Assembly: GCF_003086295.3 (NCBI RefSeq)
Contig: NC_092053.1
Location: 90,058,745 to 90,122,744, forward strand
Length of the DNA stretch: 64,000 nucleotides
Origin: Arachis hypogaea
Taxonomy: Eukaryota; Streptophyta; Magnoliopsida; Fabales; Fabaceae
Reading direction: 5' to 3'
Positions 43,492 to 56,064 of this stretch are shown here, in pieces (position 1 is the first letter of the stretch; every line of letters begins with the position of its first letter). A program made the position numbers and the translations under genes. The notes below the pieces were generated by a model, which saw only the letters and a program-made list of their open reading frames with translations, was not told the DNA's origin and did no database searches.

Positions 43492-45878
43492 TGATGACAT
43501 GTCACCATGTCATGTTTTTTTATGCTTTTTCATTTGTTTTCAATAGGTTTTATGCACTTTCTTGAGCCATAAGCAAGCCAATTGGGTGGATTTTCATGTT
43601 TCCTTTGATTTAATCAACCATAGATGAATTAATGGAATTTCATGAGGTTTTATGCTATAATTGTCATATAGTATGAAAGAATAAATATCTCATGATTTTG
43701 AGCATAGCTTTGATGTATTTGGGTGATTAATGATAGGTGAAGAAAGCTTGGAGAAAGATTGAAGCAAGAAGGAATGGCTAGGAGGAAGAGAGAACAAAAA
43801 GTTTGAGCAAAGGTTTGCCTCAAACTTTAGCTCAAACTTTTGGAATAAGTGAAAACGAACCAGGGAGCAAAAAGCTTGACCAAAAGTTTGCCTCAAACTT
43901 TTGTGCAAACTTTTGGGCAAAAAGCCTGAGCAAAAGTTTGCCTCAAACTTTTTGGCAAACTTTTGGCATCACAAATCAACACCCTGGAGAGCAAAAGTTT
44001 GCGCCAACATTTGCCTCAAACTTTTTGGCAAACGTTGGCGCCACACCAACACACCCAGGGGAGAAAAAGCTTGCGCCAACGTTTGCCTCAAGCTTTTTGG
44101 CAAACATTGGCGCCACAAGGCATACAAGGGGTATACTTCCAACAAGAATAACTTGAGCTACAGAGCTCCAAATGAGGTGATTCAAAAAGCAATGGAAAGT
44201 AGGAATCGAGAGCTTTCCATCATATATGGCACTGCATGGTGGACACTAAAATTGAGGGAGAAAACTGCCCCGCAATGAGCATAAACGAACATGGTGGCAA
44301 CCTGCAGTGAGGCCAACTGACCTCTGCACCTTCGACGGCGTATAACTCGAGCTGTAGAGCTCCAAATGATGTGCTCCCAACGGCATTGGAAAGTAGACAT
44401 CCAGGGCTTTCCAATAATATATAATAGTATGGGGTGGACAATACGTTTGAGCCTCCAAAACCGGCGTTTTCGACCACGTTTGAGGCAAACTTTACCTCAA
44501 ACGTTGGGCACCAAAGCCAGCGACCCTGTCCTCTTCAAAGGAGCATAACTTGAGTTGTAGATGTCCAATTGAGGTGATTCCAATTGGGTTAGAAAGCTGA
44601 CATTCAGAGCTTTCGAACCATATATAATAGTCTTTAGTGGGCATAAAATTGACAACGTTGACAAGAGGACAATGTAGCGCCATGAGTGTGCATAAGGGGG
44701 CCAACGTTTGAGCAAAAGTTTGACCCCAAACTTTAGCTCAAACGTTGGTAGCAGCAAGAATGGGGCAGCTGGTGTAAAAAGTTTGAGTAAAAGTTTGCCT
44801 CAAACTTTTACTCAAGCTTTTAAGATTCACAACCCGGTTCACATTGGTTCTCTCTCCAACTCCAAGAGCAATCAACCAAGGCCTCTATCAACCCAATTCC
44901 ATCAAGGGAAAGAGCCCAATTGACACCACTCAAAGGCACAACAGATAGTTAGAATAGAAATTTCATTTTAATTGTAATTTGTTTTGAATTTCATTTTCAT
45001 TTTGTAAAAATGCCTATAAATAGGCATCTGTTTCATTTTATTTAGGAGGCGAGTTCCACTAAGGAGCATTAGGAATATAGAACTCTCTCTCTTTAGTTTT
45101 TCTTTTTGTTTTAAATCTTGGGTTGAGAATTGAAGAAATTCTGTTTCAATCTCACCTTGAGAATTCTCTCTGTTTTCTTCTACAAAATTTCAGTGAATTA
45201 AGGATTTGAATCAACACTCTGTTTATTGCTTTCATCTTCATTTCTTTTGCAAATTGTTCTTTATTGGATCAAGGAAGGAATTGAGATCTAGACTTGGTCT
45301 CTAGTCTCATCCAACCCCTGAGATCTTCAATTTCCTTTAGTTATTGCAATTGTGCTGCATTTCACTTTCTGTTTGGTTCTTCAATTTAATTTACATTAAG
45401 CTTGCTGCAAATCTCATTTACATTTCCTGCACAATTTTAAATTCCTCTGCAATTCCTCTAAATTCTGATTCACTGAAATTTTGCTTCTCTATTTACATTG
45501 CTCTCAGTTTACTTTCCAGCAATTTAAATTTCCAGTTGCGTGATCTATTGTTCTCTTTAATTTCCAGCACCTACTCTCCTTTAATTTCATACAATTTACA
45601 TTTCTTGCAATTTAAGATTCTTGCAATTTACATTTCTTGCCCTTTAAGTTACTTGCAATTTTACTTTCTGCACTTTATAATTCCTGTAAGTTTACATTCT
45701 GTTGGCTTCAATTGTCACTCAAACCACTCAATGTTAGCTTGACTAAACTAATCACCCACTAAAGTTGCTTGATCCATCAATCCCTGTGGGATCGACCTCA
45801 CTCCCGTGAGTTTTATTACTTGATGCGACCCGGTGCACTTGCCGGTGAGTTTTGTGTCGGATCGTTTTTCGCACATCA
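43492..45878 (+). mobile_element. L8: long-type LTR shared by B6 and B7
   Basis: TGATGACATG to CGCACATCA, 2387 bp. It serves as both 3' LTR of B6 and 5' LTR of B7. TATA box 45015-45022 lies inside the palindrome TGCCTATAAATAGGCA. Confidence 0.88.
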
Positions 45879-45884
45879 AGTTTT

Positions 45885-45903
45885 TGGCGCCGTTGCCGGG
45901 GAT
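45885..45903 (+). other. PBS of B7
   Basis: Exact tRNA-Asp complement. Confidence 0.9.
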
Positions 45904-46052
45904 TGAATAGATTGACAATGATTAAGTGAGGTGGTGGTCTAGATCAAGCATTTTCTTTATTTTTGTTCTCTGTTTTAGATTGAAACCAAGGTGTTTGAGT
46001 TTATGCCTCACTAAGAAATTCTCATCTTTGATATGAGTAATTTCAATTTTCA

Positions 46053-47324
46053 ATGGTGTTGTGCTTTCCAAAATTCAAATGGAGTTCAACTCATCTTATG
46101 ATCAAACAAATTTTATGGGAATATCACCAAGAAAATACGAATTCTAAGCACTCCAATCCATGGAGATTTGCTTCAGAGACACAAGATGAGCAGGAGAATC
46201 ATATGGGATACCAACCACCACTACAAAATAATTCAAATTATTATCCTCATGGTAGATGGGAGTATCACCAAAGAATGAAAGAGCATCCACCCTCACGTCC
46301 CAGTTTCTCATTTAAAAGTTTTTCATCACCTGATTATGCCTCAACACAAAGTTTCCTCCAAAATCCATACCAGTCATCCCATCAATCACACAACTCATTC
46401 GACACCCCTCAACACAACTTCACCACAACACATTCACGTCACCAAAATTACTCTCAACCTTCATCTCTTGAATTAACAGATGAGGAATACCTTGAAGCCA
46501 TTGAAATACAGAGAAAACTAGTGGAAAGATACACAAAATCCCCATCTTGGAAAGAAACCATCCTCAAGAAGATGAATGGGCCCTTAGAGCAAACAAAGAG
46601 GAACTTAGAACCATCAAACAGTAAGGATGAAGACAAATCTGTGGGTGAGGAAGTGGAAAAGAAAGATGAGGAAGCCTCTGTGTCAAGAGAAATTTCAATG
46701 AAAAATGAGGTAGAGGAAACATTTGAACCTGACCTTGCATATTCACAAAAGCCACTTGAGATGACAAGGGAACATGAAAAACAAAATGGCTCAACAATTG
46801 GATCCATGATTGAAAGATATGAAGAGGAGATGAAGAAATGTTGGGAAGATCAACAAACCTCCTCCATGAAAGAGCTATTAAAACAAATGTTGAGTGTAAA
46901 AGAGGAAGTGGAAGAGCAAGAAAGTGAGAAAGACAACCAAAGAATTCCAAACTCAAGTGAAGCAGAGAAGTACACAGAGGAAGAGCTCACAGAACCACCA
47001 TTGCAAGAGGCTCTTGATGAAAAGAAGACTCTAACAATCACACAACCACCAAGACTTGGATTCAAGAAAGTGAAGGCAATTAACAAAATCACCGAGAAGA
47101 GGATTGTGACCAAGCTACAAAGGATAACATTCAAGAGAAGGTCAACTGCAAACAATCCTTCCCCTGAACTAGCAAGTAAGCTCAATCAAGCTGTATAAAA
47201 AAGGAGGCTTGCTGAGGAGGGACTAAGAAAGGGGACAACAGCTGAAACTTTCCTCCCCTTGAGGTCATTCCTCTTAACCAACTGGAAGAAGAGGAAGAAA
47301 GTGAAGAACAACATGTCAAGCTAG
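46053..47324 (+). pseudogene. B7: type B ORF (B1 subfamily), premature stop
   Basis: ATG 46053 (MVLCFPKFKWSSTHLMIKQ) reads 381 aa to TAA 47196-47198, where B1 has TAC. The equivalent normal stop is TAG 47322. Compared with B1, about 37 bp are deleted near 46120. That takes the shared internal ATG (46079) out of frame, but puts the upstream ATG 46053 in frame with the rest. Sequence is otherwise close to B1, including QKPLEMTREHEKQN. It would make a protein lacking the basic tail. Confidence 0.75.
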
Positions 47325-47343
47325 TGACAATAAAGAAGCGCTT

Positions 47344-47361
47344 GTTGGGAGGCAACCCAAC
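47344..47361 (+). other. Hairpin after the B7 ORF
   Basis: GTTGGGAGGCAACCCAAC, identical to B1. Confidence 0.75.
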
Positions 47362-48966
47362 CTGAGGTAATTTTCTCTTCATAGCTAATTTAATAAAAGA
47401 GTTGAGTAGATTTCTCTGTATTGCAAAGAGCTAAGTTTGGTGTTGCACACCAAAATAGTTAAGGGGTGAATGTTAGATGCTAAGTTTGGTGTTCTACCAA
47501 AAATTTCATTAAGAACACATTGCACCCTCAGCATGATCAGTATCGGCTCCAAACCATCAGAGAAACTGCTTAACAATTGTAATGTTTCTAGTTTTTGGTT
47601 GTTTTCTGGTTCATAGTTTGTTTCTTAGTTCATAGTTTATTTCCTAAATAAAAGTACTTGATGTTTCATGCATGTATTTATTTTGCTACATATAGAAGTA
47701 GGCAAGGAACTAAGTTTGGTGTTCCCACACCAACTTAGGTTCACAGAATCACAAGCATATATGCATGCTAACTGCCTCTCAAGTGCTTGGGGAACAAGCA
47801 ACTTTCAATATCTTTTGTAGGAAGTCATTCAATCTCTTGGAGGAAAAAGTACATCATCATGGACAGAGGAAGGATATAGAACCCAACAATGATGATGACA
47901 CAGAGGAAACAAATAGACTCCAAGAGGTTGTATTGTTCTCTGACTGATTCTAGTTCAAGTATGTTAATTGAAAGTGCAAATGTCCCCTGTTGATTAGTGT
48001 CTTCTTAGATTCATTTACTGTTTGCGAGTTTGTTTGGTTTCATGCTATTATGGCTTACTAGTCTAAGTGCTTGATTCACTTTCATCTTACTTGAATTATA
48101 TGCTTTGTTCCTCATGCTTGAATAAAAGAGATATGAGACAAAATGAGGTTATGTGGTGGTATGTGCTGGTTCATTGGTTGATTTATGAAATAGGGCTGAA
48201 TGTTAGCATGACTTTGTGATATGAACTTGAGTTACATTTCATGAGACTTGACAAAAGAAAAAGGTCCAAAATAAAAGAAAGAAAATGCAAGAAAAAGAAG
48301 CAAAAAGAAATAAACAAGGCTGGGCATCAATAGCTTGAGATTTGGATATATGCCTGTGATGCTTTTTGTACAAAGATAAGCTTGGATAACTAGGTTCTAA
48401 GGGGTGCTTCATCACCCGGCAACTTGGGTTAACTAACCCGGGATTGCCAACCAAAAGTCCACCATCAAGAGCTACTTTGAGACAAAGCATTTAGTAACCC
48501 AAAGTGGTGCTGGGCATCAATTTCCAAAGAACTAACAGAGATGAACAAAACAAGCTAAATGCCTGTGATGTGTGTGTGCTAAGGAGAGGCTTGAGCAAGT
48601 AAGTCCATAGGGGTGTTTCAACACCTAGCATCTTGAACCAACTGGGGCGGGAATGCTGGCTGAAAGCTTACTCTAAAAAGTTGCCTTACCACATAGCATT
48701 AAGCCTCAGCCAAGAAAAGAACAAGAAAAGCTAAGGACCAAGCTAATAACAAGTCTCATTTTTTTTTTTGTAATTCAAGTAAGGATCCAAAGGAATGTTG
48801 ATGTCTCAGCCCCAGAATAAAAATCCCTAAGATACCATGCATAAAAACTCCATTTACCAGTATTCAATGTCTTCCAATAAAAAGCTTATACACTTCTCTG
48901 CTTCTAGTAATTTTTCTTATGTTTTACTGCTTGCTTGGGGACAAACAAGATTTAAGTTTGGTGTTG
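47362..48966 (+). mobile_element. B7 3' internal region and polypurine tract
   Basis: Noncoding. TAAGTTTGGTGT words near 47432, 47480 and 47711. AAGTGCTTGGGGAACAAGCAA near 47780 is a further hairpin. The terminal hairpin at 48930-48949 has one mismatch (CAAACAAG). ATTTAAGTTTGGTGTTG then abuts L9. It shows the full B-I structure that is truncated in B1. Confidence 0.72.
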
Positions 48967-50739
48967 TGATGACAAGTCATCTTAGCCTAGTTTCACTAGC
49001 CTTTTCTTTTGTTTTCAATTGAATTATGCACTTTCTTGAGCCATAAGCAAGCCAATTGGGTAGATTTTCATACTTCCTTTGATTTAATCAACCATGTATG
49101 AATTAATGCAATTTCATGAGGTTTTATGCTATAATTGTCACATATTATGAAAGAATGAATATCTCATGGTTTTAAGCATAGCTTTGATGTGTTTGGTTGA
49201 TTAATGATAGGTGAAGAAAGCTTGGAGAAAGGTTGAAGCAAGGAGGAATGGCTAGGAGGAAGAGAGGACAAAAAGTTTGAGCAAAAGTTTGCCTCAAACT
49301 TTAGCTCAAACTTTTGGAATAAGTGAAAATGAACCAGGGAGCGAAAAGCTGGACCAAAAGTTTGCCTCAAACTTTTGTGCAAACTTTTGTGCAAAAAGCT
49401 GGACCAAAAGTTTGCCTCAAACTTTTGTGCAAATTTTTGGGCAAAAAGCTGGAGGAAAAGTTTGTCTCAAACTTTTTGGCAAACTTTTGGCATCACAAGT
49501 CAACACCCTGGAGAGCAAAAGTTTGCGCCAACGTTAGCCTCTAACTTTTTGGCTAACGTTGGCGCCATGAGTGTGCAAGGGGAGGCCAACGTTGGAGCAA
49601 AAGTTTGATCCCAAACTTTTGCCCCAACGTTGGTATCAGCAAAAGAGGGTGGCTGATGTGAAAAGTTTGAGTAAAAGTTTGCCTCAAACTTTTACTCAAA
49701 CTTTTACTCAAGCTTTCATGATTCCAAACCCGGTTCAATTCGGTTCTTCTCCAAACTCCAAGAGCAATCAACCAAGGCCTCTATCAACCCAATTCCATCA
49801 AGAGCAAAGGCCCAATTGAAGGCTTGAAGACCATTTGAAGAAAGTGTATAAATAGCATAGGATTTAAGTTTTTCAGAGGAGCTTTCCTTTTAGTTTTCAT
49901 AGAGAGTTTTCGGAGAGCTTTTGGTGTTGAGTGAATTTTAATTTCTAAGTCTCGGGAAAGGAGAGTTGAATTCCCTTCCTCTTAGTTTTCTTGCTTTCAA
50001 TTTCAATTACAATTGTCTTGGATCTTGGGTTGGAGAATTGAAGGAAATCTGTTTCAATCTCACCTTGGGATCTTGTTTAATTTTCTGCTTAATTGAATTT
50101 CAGTTTCGGTTAATTGCTTCTTCATCTACTTTCTCTGCAATTTACATTCCCTTTGCAATTGTTCTTGTTGGATCTAGGAAGGCATTGAGATCTAGACTTA
50201 GTTTTCTAGTCTCTTGAGTCCTGAGATCTAAATTCTCATTTTACTTTCTCTGTTTAACGCTTTTCAAGCTCATTTACATTTCTGTTTTAAGATCCGGTTC
50301 AATTCAAGTCATCCTTTACTTCTCTGCTTGTTGCAATTTTACTTTTCCTTGTTTAATTTCTGCAAATCCAATTCCCAATTCCCTTTACAATTCAAGCCAT
50401 TTACATTTCTTGCACTTTAAGATTCTGCAATTTACATTTCTTGCGATCTAAGTTCTGCCATTTAATTTCTTGTTCTTTAAGATTCAGCACTTTAAATTTC
50501 GGTTCTCTTTAATTTCATGCGAATTTCCCATTCCCTTTACTTTCCATGCAATTTACATTCTGCAAATCACAAATCACTCAACCAAATCTTGATTCGCTTG
50601 ACTAAATCAACCACTAAACTAAAAATGCTCAATCCTTCAATCCCTGTGGGATCGACCTCACTCCCGTGAGTTATTATTACTTGATGCGACCCGGTGCACT
50701 TGCCGGTGAGTTTTGTGTCGGATCGTTTTCTGCACATCA
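48967..50739 (+). mobile_element. L9: short-type LTR with long-type terminus, shared by B7 and C2
   Basis: TGATGACAAG to TGCACATCA, 1773 bp. U3 and TATA context (49847-49854) are of the L4 type, but the last 50 bp (GTGTCGGATCGTTTTCTGCACATCA) is of the L5 type, so it is a recombinant. It is the 3' LTR of B7 and the 5' LTR of C2. Confidence 0.85.
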
Positions 50740-50745
50740 AGTTTT

Positions 50746-50764
50746 TGGCGCCGTTGCCGGGGAT
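50746..50764 (+). other. PBS of C2
   Basis: Exact tRNA-Asp complement. Confidence 0.9.
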
Positions 50765-50943
50765 TGATTAGATTGACAATGATTAAGTGAGGTGGTGATC
50801 TAGATCAAGCACTTTTTCTTTATTTTTTCTCTAATTTTTACTAACCCACTAACTGTTTGAATTTTTGCTTAAGCTAACTAAAACTTCATTCTAGCAGTAG
50901 ATTAAAGTGTCACTGGTTTGAGTGTTTCTTATGTTCTGCTTGT

Positions 50944-51517
50944 ATGTCAGGTACAAGAAGAACCACACCCACCAATCATGAATCAAAACAAACAGCTATA
51001 CCAGCAAACTCAGCAACAATTGGAGTAAATAGCTAGACAGATTCATTTTCTACATTCTGCCACAGTGAATGCACAATTTCCACCATGGAAGCCACATTCT
51101 TATCTAAGAATGAGGGAATCTCAGCATCAGGAACAAAGGGACTTCAACTATAACAACCCCAACTTCCCAAACCTGCAAAAACACCACCATACCAACAACA
51201 ATCACTACATACCACCACACTACCCACTCCTCCAACCCCAGATACCTCACAACCAACAAATTTTACAACACTTTCATAGGATCACCAATGTGGAGATCTT
51301 AATAGAGAGAATGTTGGAGCACCAAGAGGAGATAACACAGAACCAGGAAACCTCACTTAGAAGAATTGAGAGGCAAATGCAGCAACTGGCTAAGAACCTC
51401 ACAGAAATGGGTGAGAAGAGGGCTGAAGGAAAAGAATCAATCATCCAGGATGAGCATCACACAGCAAAACCTCACTTAGGAAGAAACCAGAGGCAACAGA
51501 AGTCTCAACTTCCATGA
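50944..51517 (+). pseudogene. C2: gag-deleted derivative ORF
   Basis: Same structure as C1, with the identical gag start followed by the same out-of-frame deletion join. The second frame from ATG 50978 is stopped by TAA at about 51026 (TCA in C1), reopens, and is intact from ATG 51065 to TGA 51515-51517 (150 aa), including the position where C1 has a stop. The two copies therefore share the deletion but carry different nonsense changes, so the deletion came first and was copied. Confidence 0.75.
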
Positions 51518-51563
51518 GCACAGAATGAAGGACTGTCAAGCTAGTGACAATAAAAGAGCGCTT

Positions 51564-51581
51564 GTTGGGAGGTAACCCAAC
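51564..51581 (+). other. Hairpin after the C2 ORF, one mismatch
   Basis: GTTGGGAGGTAACCCAAC has its change in the loop only, so the stem is kept. Confidence 0.7.
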
Positions 51582-51907
51582 CGGAGGTAACTATCTTTTC
51601 ATATCTATATCAATAAAAAGGTTTATTAGTTTTATCTATATTGCAAGAAGCTAAGTTTGGTGTTGCACACCAAAACAACATAAGGAAGAATGAAGGATTC
51701 TAAGTTTGGTGTTCCACCAAAATCCCATTAAAAAACACATTCTCACTTTCTGCATAATGCTAGCTTCAAGCATTTAGATAAACTGGTCAACTATGCTGCC
51801 GTTTCCTAAGTTTCCAGTTTTGTCAATTTTGAAAAAGAAAAAGAGTTTTACACATGGTTAATCTGATGCACAAGGACCATTGGCAAGTTACTAAGTTTGG
51901 TGTTCCC
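51582..51907 (+). mobile_element. C2 3' internal region, truncated
   Basis: Follows C1 to TAAGTTTGGTGTTCCC at 51907, then breaks. About 1.1 kb including the polypurine tract is missing. Confidence 0.75.
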
Positions 51908-51922
51908 TTTTGATTAAAAACT

Positions 51923-54317
51923 TGATGTGCGGAAAACGATCCGACACAAAACTCACCGGCAAGTGCACCGGGTCGCATCAAGTAATAAAACTCACGGGAG
52001 TGAGGTCGATCCCACAGGGATTGATGGATCAAGCAACTTTAGTGGGTGATTAGTTTAGTCAAGCTAACATTGAGTGATTTGAGTGACAATTGAAGCCAAC
52101 AGAATGTAAACTTGCAGGAATTATAAAGTGCAGAAAGTAAAATTGCAAGTAACTTAAAGGGCAAGAAATGTAAATTGCAAGAATCATAAATTGCAAGAAA
52201 TGTAAATTGCATGAAATTAAAGGGGAGTAGGTGCTGGAAATTAAAGAGAACAATAGATCACACAACTGGAAATTTAAATTGCTGGAAAGTAAACTGAGAG
52301 CAATGTAAATAGAGAAGCAAAATTTTAGTGAATCAGAATTTAGAGCAATTGCAGAGGAATTTAAAATTTTGCAGGAAATGTAAATGAGATTTGCAGCAAG
52401 CTTAATGTAAATTAAATTGAAGAACCAAACAGAAAGTGAAATGCAGCACAATTGCAATAACTAAAGTAAATTGAAGATCTCAGGGGTTGGATGAGACTAG
52501 AGACCAAGTCTAGATCTCAATTACTTCCTTGATCCAATAAAGAACAATTTGCAAAAGAAATGAAGATGAAAGCAATAAACAGAGTGTTGATTCAAATCCT
52601 TAATTCACTGAAATTTTGTAGAAGAAAATAGAGAGAATTCTCAAGGTGAGATTGAAACAGAATTTCTTCAATTCTCAACCCAAGATTTAAAACAAAAAGA
52701 AAAACTAAAGAGAGAGAGTTCTATATTCCTAATGCTCCTTAGTGGAGCTCGCCTCTCCAAATAAAATGAAACAGATACATATTTATAGGCATTTTTACAA
52801 AAATGAAATTCAAAACAAATTACAATTAAAATGAAATTTCTATTCTAACTATCTCTTGTGCCTTTGAGTGGTATCAATTTGGCCCTTGCCCTTGATGGAA
52901 TTGGGTTGATAGAGGCCTTGGTTGATTGCTCTTGGAGTTGGAGAGAGAACCAATGTGAACCGGGTTGTGAATCTTAAAAGCTTGAGTAAAAGTTTGAGTA
53001 AAAGTTTGAGGCAAACTTTTACTCAAACTTTTTACACCAGCTGCCCCATTCTTGCTGCTACCAACGTTTGAGCTAAAGTTTGGGGTCAAACTTTTGCTCA
53101 AACGTTGGCCCCCTTATGCACACTCATGGCGCTACTTCGTCCTCTTGTCAACGTTGTCAATTTTATGCCCACTATAGACTATTATATATGGTTCGAAAGC
53201 TCTGAATGTCATCTTTCTAACCCAATTGGAATCACCTCAATTGGACATCTACAACTCAAGTTATGCTTCTTTGAAGAGGACAGGGTCACCGACTTTGGTG
53301 CCCAACGTTTGAGGTAAAGTTTGCCTCAAACGTGGTCGAAAACGCCGGTTTTGGAGGCTCAAACATATTGTCCACCCCATACTATTATATATTATTGGAA
53401 AGCCCTGGATGTCTACTTTCCAATGCCGTTGGGAGCACATCATTTGGAGCTCTACAGCTCGAGTTATACGCCGTCGAAGGTGCAGAGGTCAGTTGGCCTC
53501 ACTGCAGGTTGCCACCATGTTCGTTTATGCTCATTGCGGGGCAGTTTTCTCCCTCAATTTTAGTGTCCACCATGCAGTGCCATATATGCTTGGAAAGCTC
53601 TCGATTCTACTTTCCATTGCTTTTTGAATCACCTCATTTGGAGCTCTGTAGCTTAAGTTATTCTTGTTGGAAGTATACCCCTTGTATGCCTTGTGGCGCC
53701 AACGTTTGCCAAAAAGCTTGAGGCAAACGTTGGCGCAAGCTTTTTCTCCCCTGGGTGTGTTGGTGTGGCGCCAACGTTTGCCAAAAAGTTTGAGGCAAAC
53801 GTTGGCGCAAACTTTTGCTCTCCAGGGTGTTGATTTGTGATGCCAAAAGTTTGCCAAAAAGTTTGAGGCAAACTTTTGCTCGAGCTTTTTGCCCAAAAGT
53901 TTGCACAAAAGTTTGAGGCAAACTTTTGGTCAAGCTTTTTGCTCCCTGGTTCGTTTTCACTTATTCCAAAAGTTTGAGCTAAAGTTTGAGGCAAACTTTT
54001 GCTCAAACTTTTTGTTCTCTCTTCCTCCTAGCCATTCCTTCTTGCTTCAACCTTTCTCCAAGCTTTCTTCACCTATCATTAATCAACCAAATACATCAAA
54101 GCTATGCTCAAAATCATGAGATATTTATTCTTTCATAATATATGACAATTATAGCATAAAACCTCATGAAATTCCATTAATTCATCTATGGTTGATTAAA
54201 TCAAAGGAAACATGAAAATCTACCCAATTGGCTTGCTTATAGCTCAAGAAAGTGCATAAAACCTATTGAAAACAAATGAAAAAGCATAAAAAAACATGAC
54301 ATGGTGACATGTCATCA
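51923..54317 (-). mobile_element. L10: long-type LTR in reverse, 3' LTR of B8
   Basis: TGATGTGCGG to TGTCATCA, 2395 bp. Minus-strand TATA box at 52780-52787. It is preceded on its U5 side by AAAAACT, the normal LTR-PBS spacer, and then by TTTTGATT instead of a PBS. Confidence 0.87.
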
Positions 54318-56064
54318 CAACACCAAACTTAAACCTTGCTTGTCCCCAAGCAAGAAAAGAATCATGCAATAAAGATTGACAATCCAAGGCAAGAAGAATA
54401 GCAACTCAATGTTCATGGTAAGCTAGTTTTCTAAGCATGCTACAATCACAAAAGAAATGTAAATGATTGATGCTTCCATCTAGCTCAATTTATGAAATCT
54501 TTTTCTTATATTCCTTCCTTGAAACAAGCTTTTGATTTTCTTATTAGCTTCTCCTTTTGGGTGCTTTGCCCCATGAGTTGATAACAAAGCTACGACTTCT
54601 AAATGCTTTGTTTTCAAGTATTACCACTTGATACATAAGCACCACAAGAATTTGATTAGAGGACTTCATTAAGCTCATTTTTCTTTTCTTTTCTTGACTC
54701 TCTAATCATTGATGCTCAGAGCCTTGAGCTTTGAGGGAGTGCTTTTGCACTTTGAGCCTAACCTTGACTTCTAAGTGTTTTGTTTTCAAGCATTTGGCTT
54801 GATACATAAACACCACAAGTACTTAACAAATGAATTGCCATTGGTACTCAGAGCCTTCAGCTTTCTCATTCTTTCCCTTTTTCTTTCCTTGCTTTATTTT
54901 GCATTTTCTTCTTCAAGGTTTTCATGATTTTAAAAGATTTCACAAAATGTTCTAGATGAAAACTTCAATTAAATAAAATCCAATGCAATTGAGCAACAAT
55001 TAATCATACTAGCTTTCCAATACTTGTATGCACATGCTAAACTCTTCTTTAGTTCCTTGTTTGTTTATGATCATGATGCTTTACTGCTTTTGAATTCACA
55101 AAACTCAAGTTGGTAATCACAATGGCACAGCATCATGTTGCAATTTAGAAATCAAACTATGCCTTTTCATACACACATGCATACAGAGAAGGTAAAGACA
55201 ATCATGCAGTTTATAGTGCTTGAAACAAATGAGAGGAAAAGGAACTTTACAACCTTGTAGTTCATCTTCTCTATTGTTGTCATTTTCCTCCCATTCTCCT
55301 CCTTCCCATACCAAACTCAGAATGCTTGCTCATCCTCAAACAACTATTAGAACCGTGGCTATGGGGCTAAGATGGATCATGAATGTCTTACACAAGAAAT
55401 GTTAGTAGTACATGTGTTTCAAGCAAGCAAAATTAAAGATAATAATCAAGGCACAAGAGACAGAGACATTGTGATTGCAAGCTTAAGAAGGTGAGCATAA
55501 TACTTTGCATAAAGAATAAGTGGCACACCAAACTTAGTGTGACACTTTCACTTGGAATCAATGCAAGTATCCAGTAAAGATTTGAAGCAAATTGTGTTGC
55601 ATAGCAACACCAAACTTAGAATGCAACCATATGTCAATTTATTTGAACTAAAACTAAACAAAAGAAACTGTTATATGTTAAATACAATCACCAAATGAAG
55701 AGTCTGTTATGAATAAGGATGTCTTGGTGATGTATTAACAAAAACAGTTAATGAAGGAAAGCATTAAAAACAAATAAATAAATGAAACAAAGAGAAAACA
55801 AAAATTATCCAACTAAGAAGAAAAATAACACTGTAAAAGGCAATATGATTATGCAGACAAGTGATGTTGCTGGATTGATTTGTATAGAAAAATAGGTGGC
55901 ACACAAAACTTAGAATCTTGGTGTGTCACTTTCATGTAAAATTGATGCAATCATCCATGAAGATGGAAAACAGTTTGTTGCAGGGCAACACCAAACTTAG
56001 AATGTAACCATATGCCAATTTATTGAAATTTAAACAAAGCAAGGAAAAGAAATGTACCTATTGT
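54318..56064 (-). mobile_element. B8 3' internal region and polypurine tract
   Basis: Collinear with B4. Terminal hairpin at 54335-54354 and second hairpin near 55326. ACACCAAACTTA words (minus-strand TAAGTTTGGTGT) near 55526, 55607 and 55989. Confidence 0.75.
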
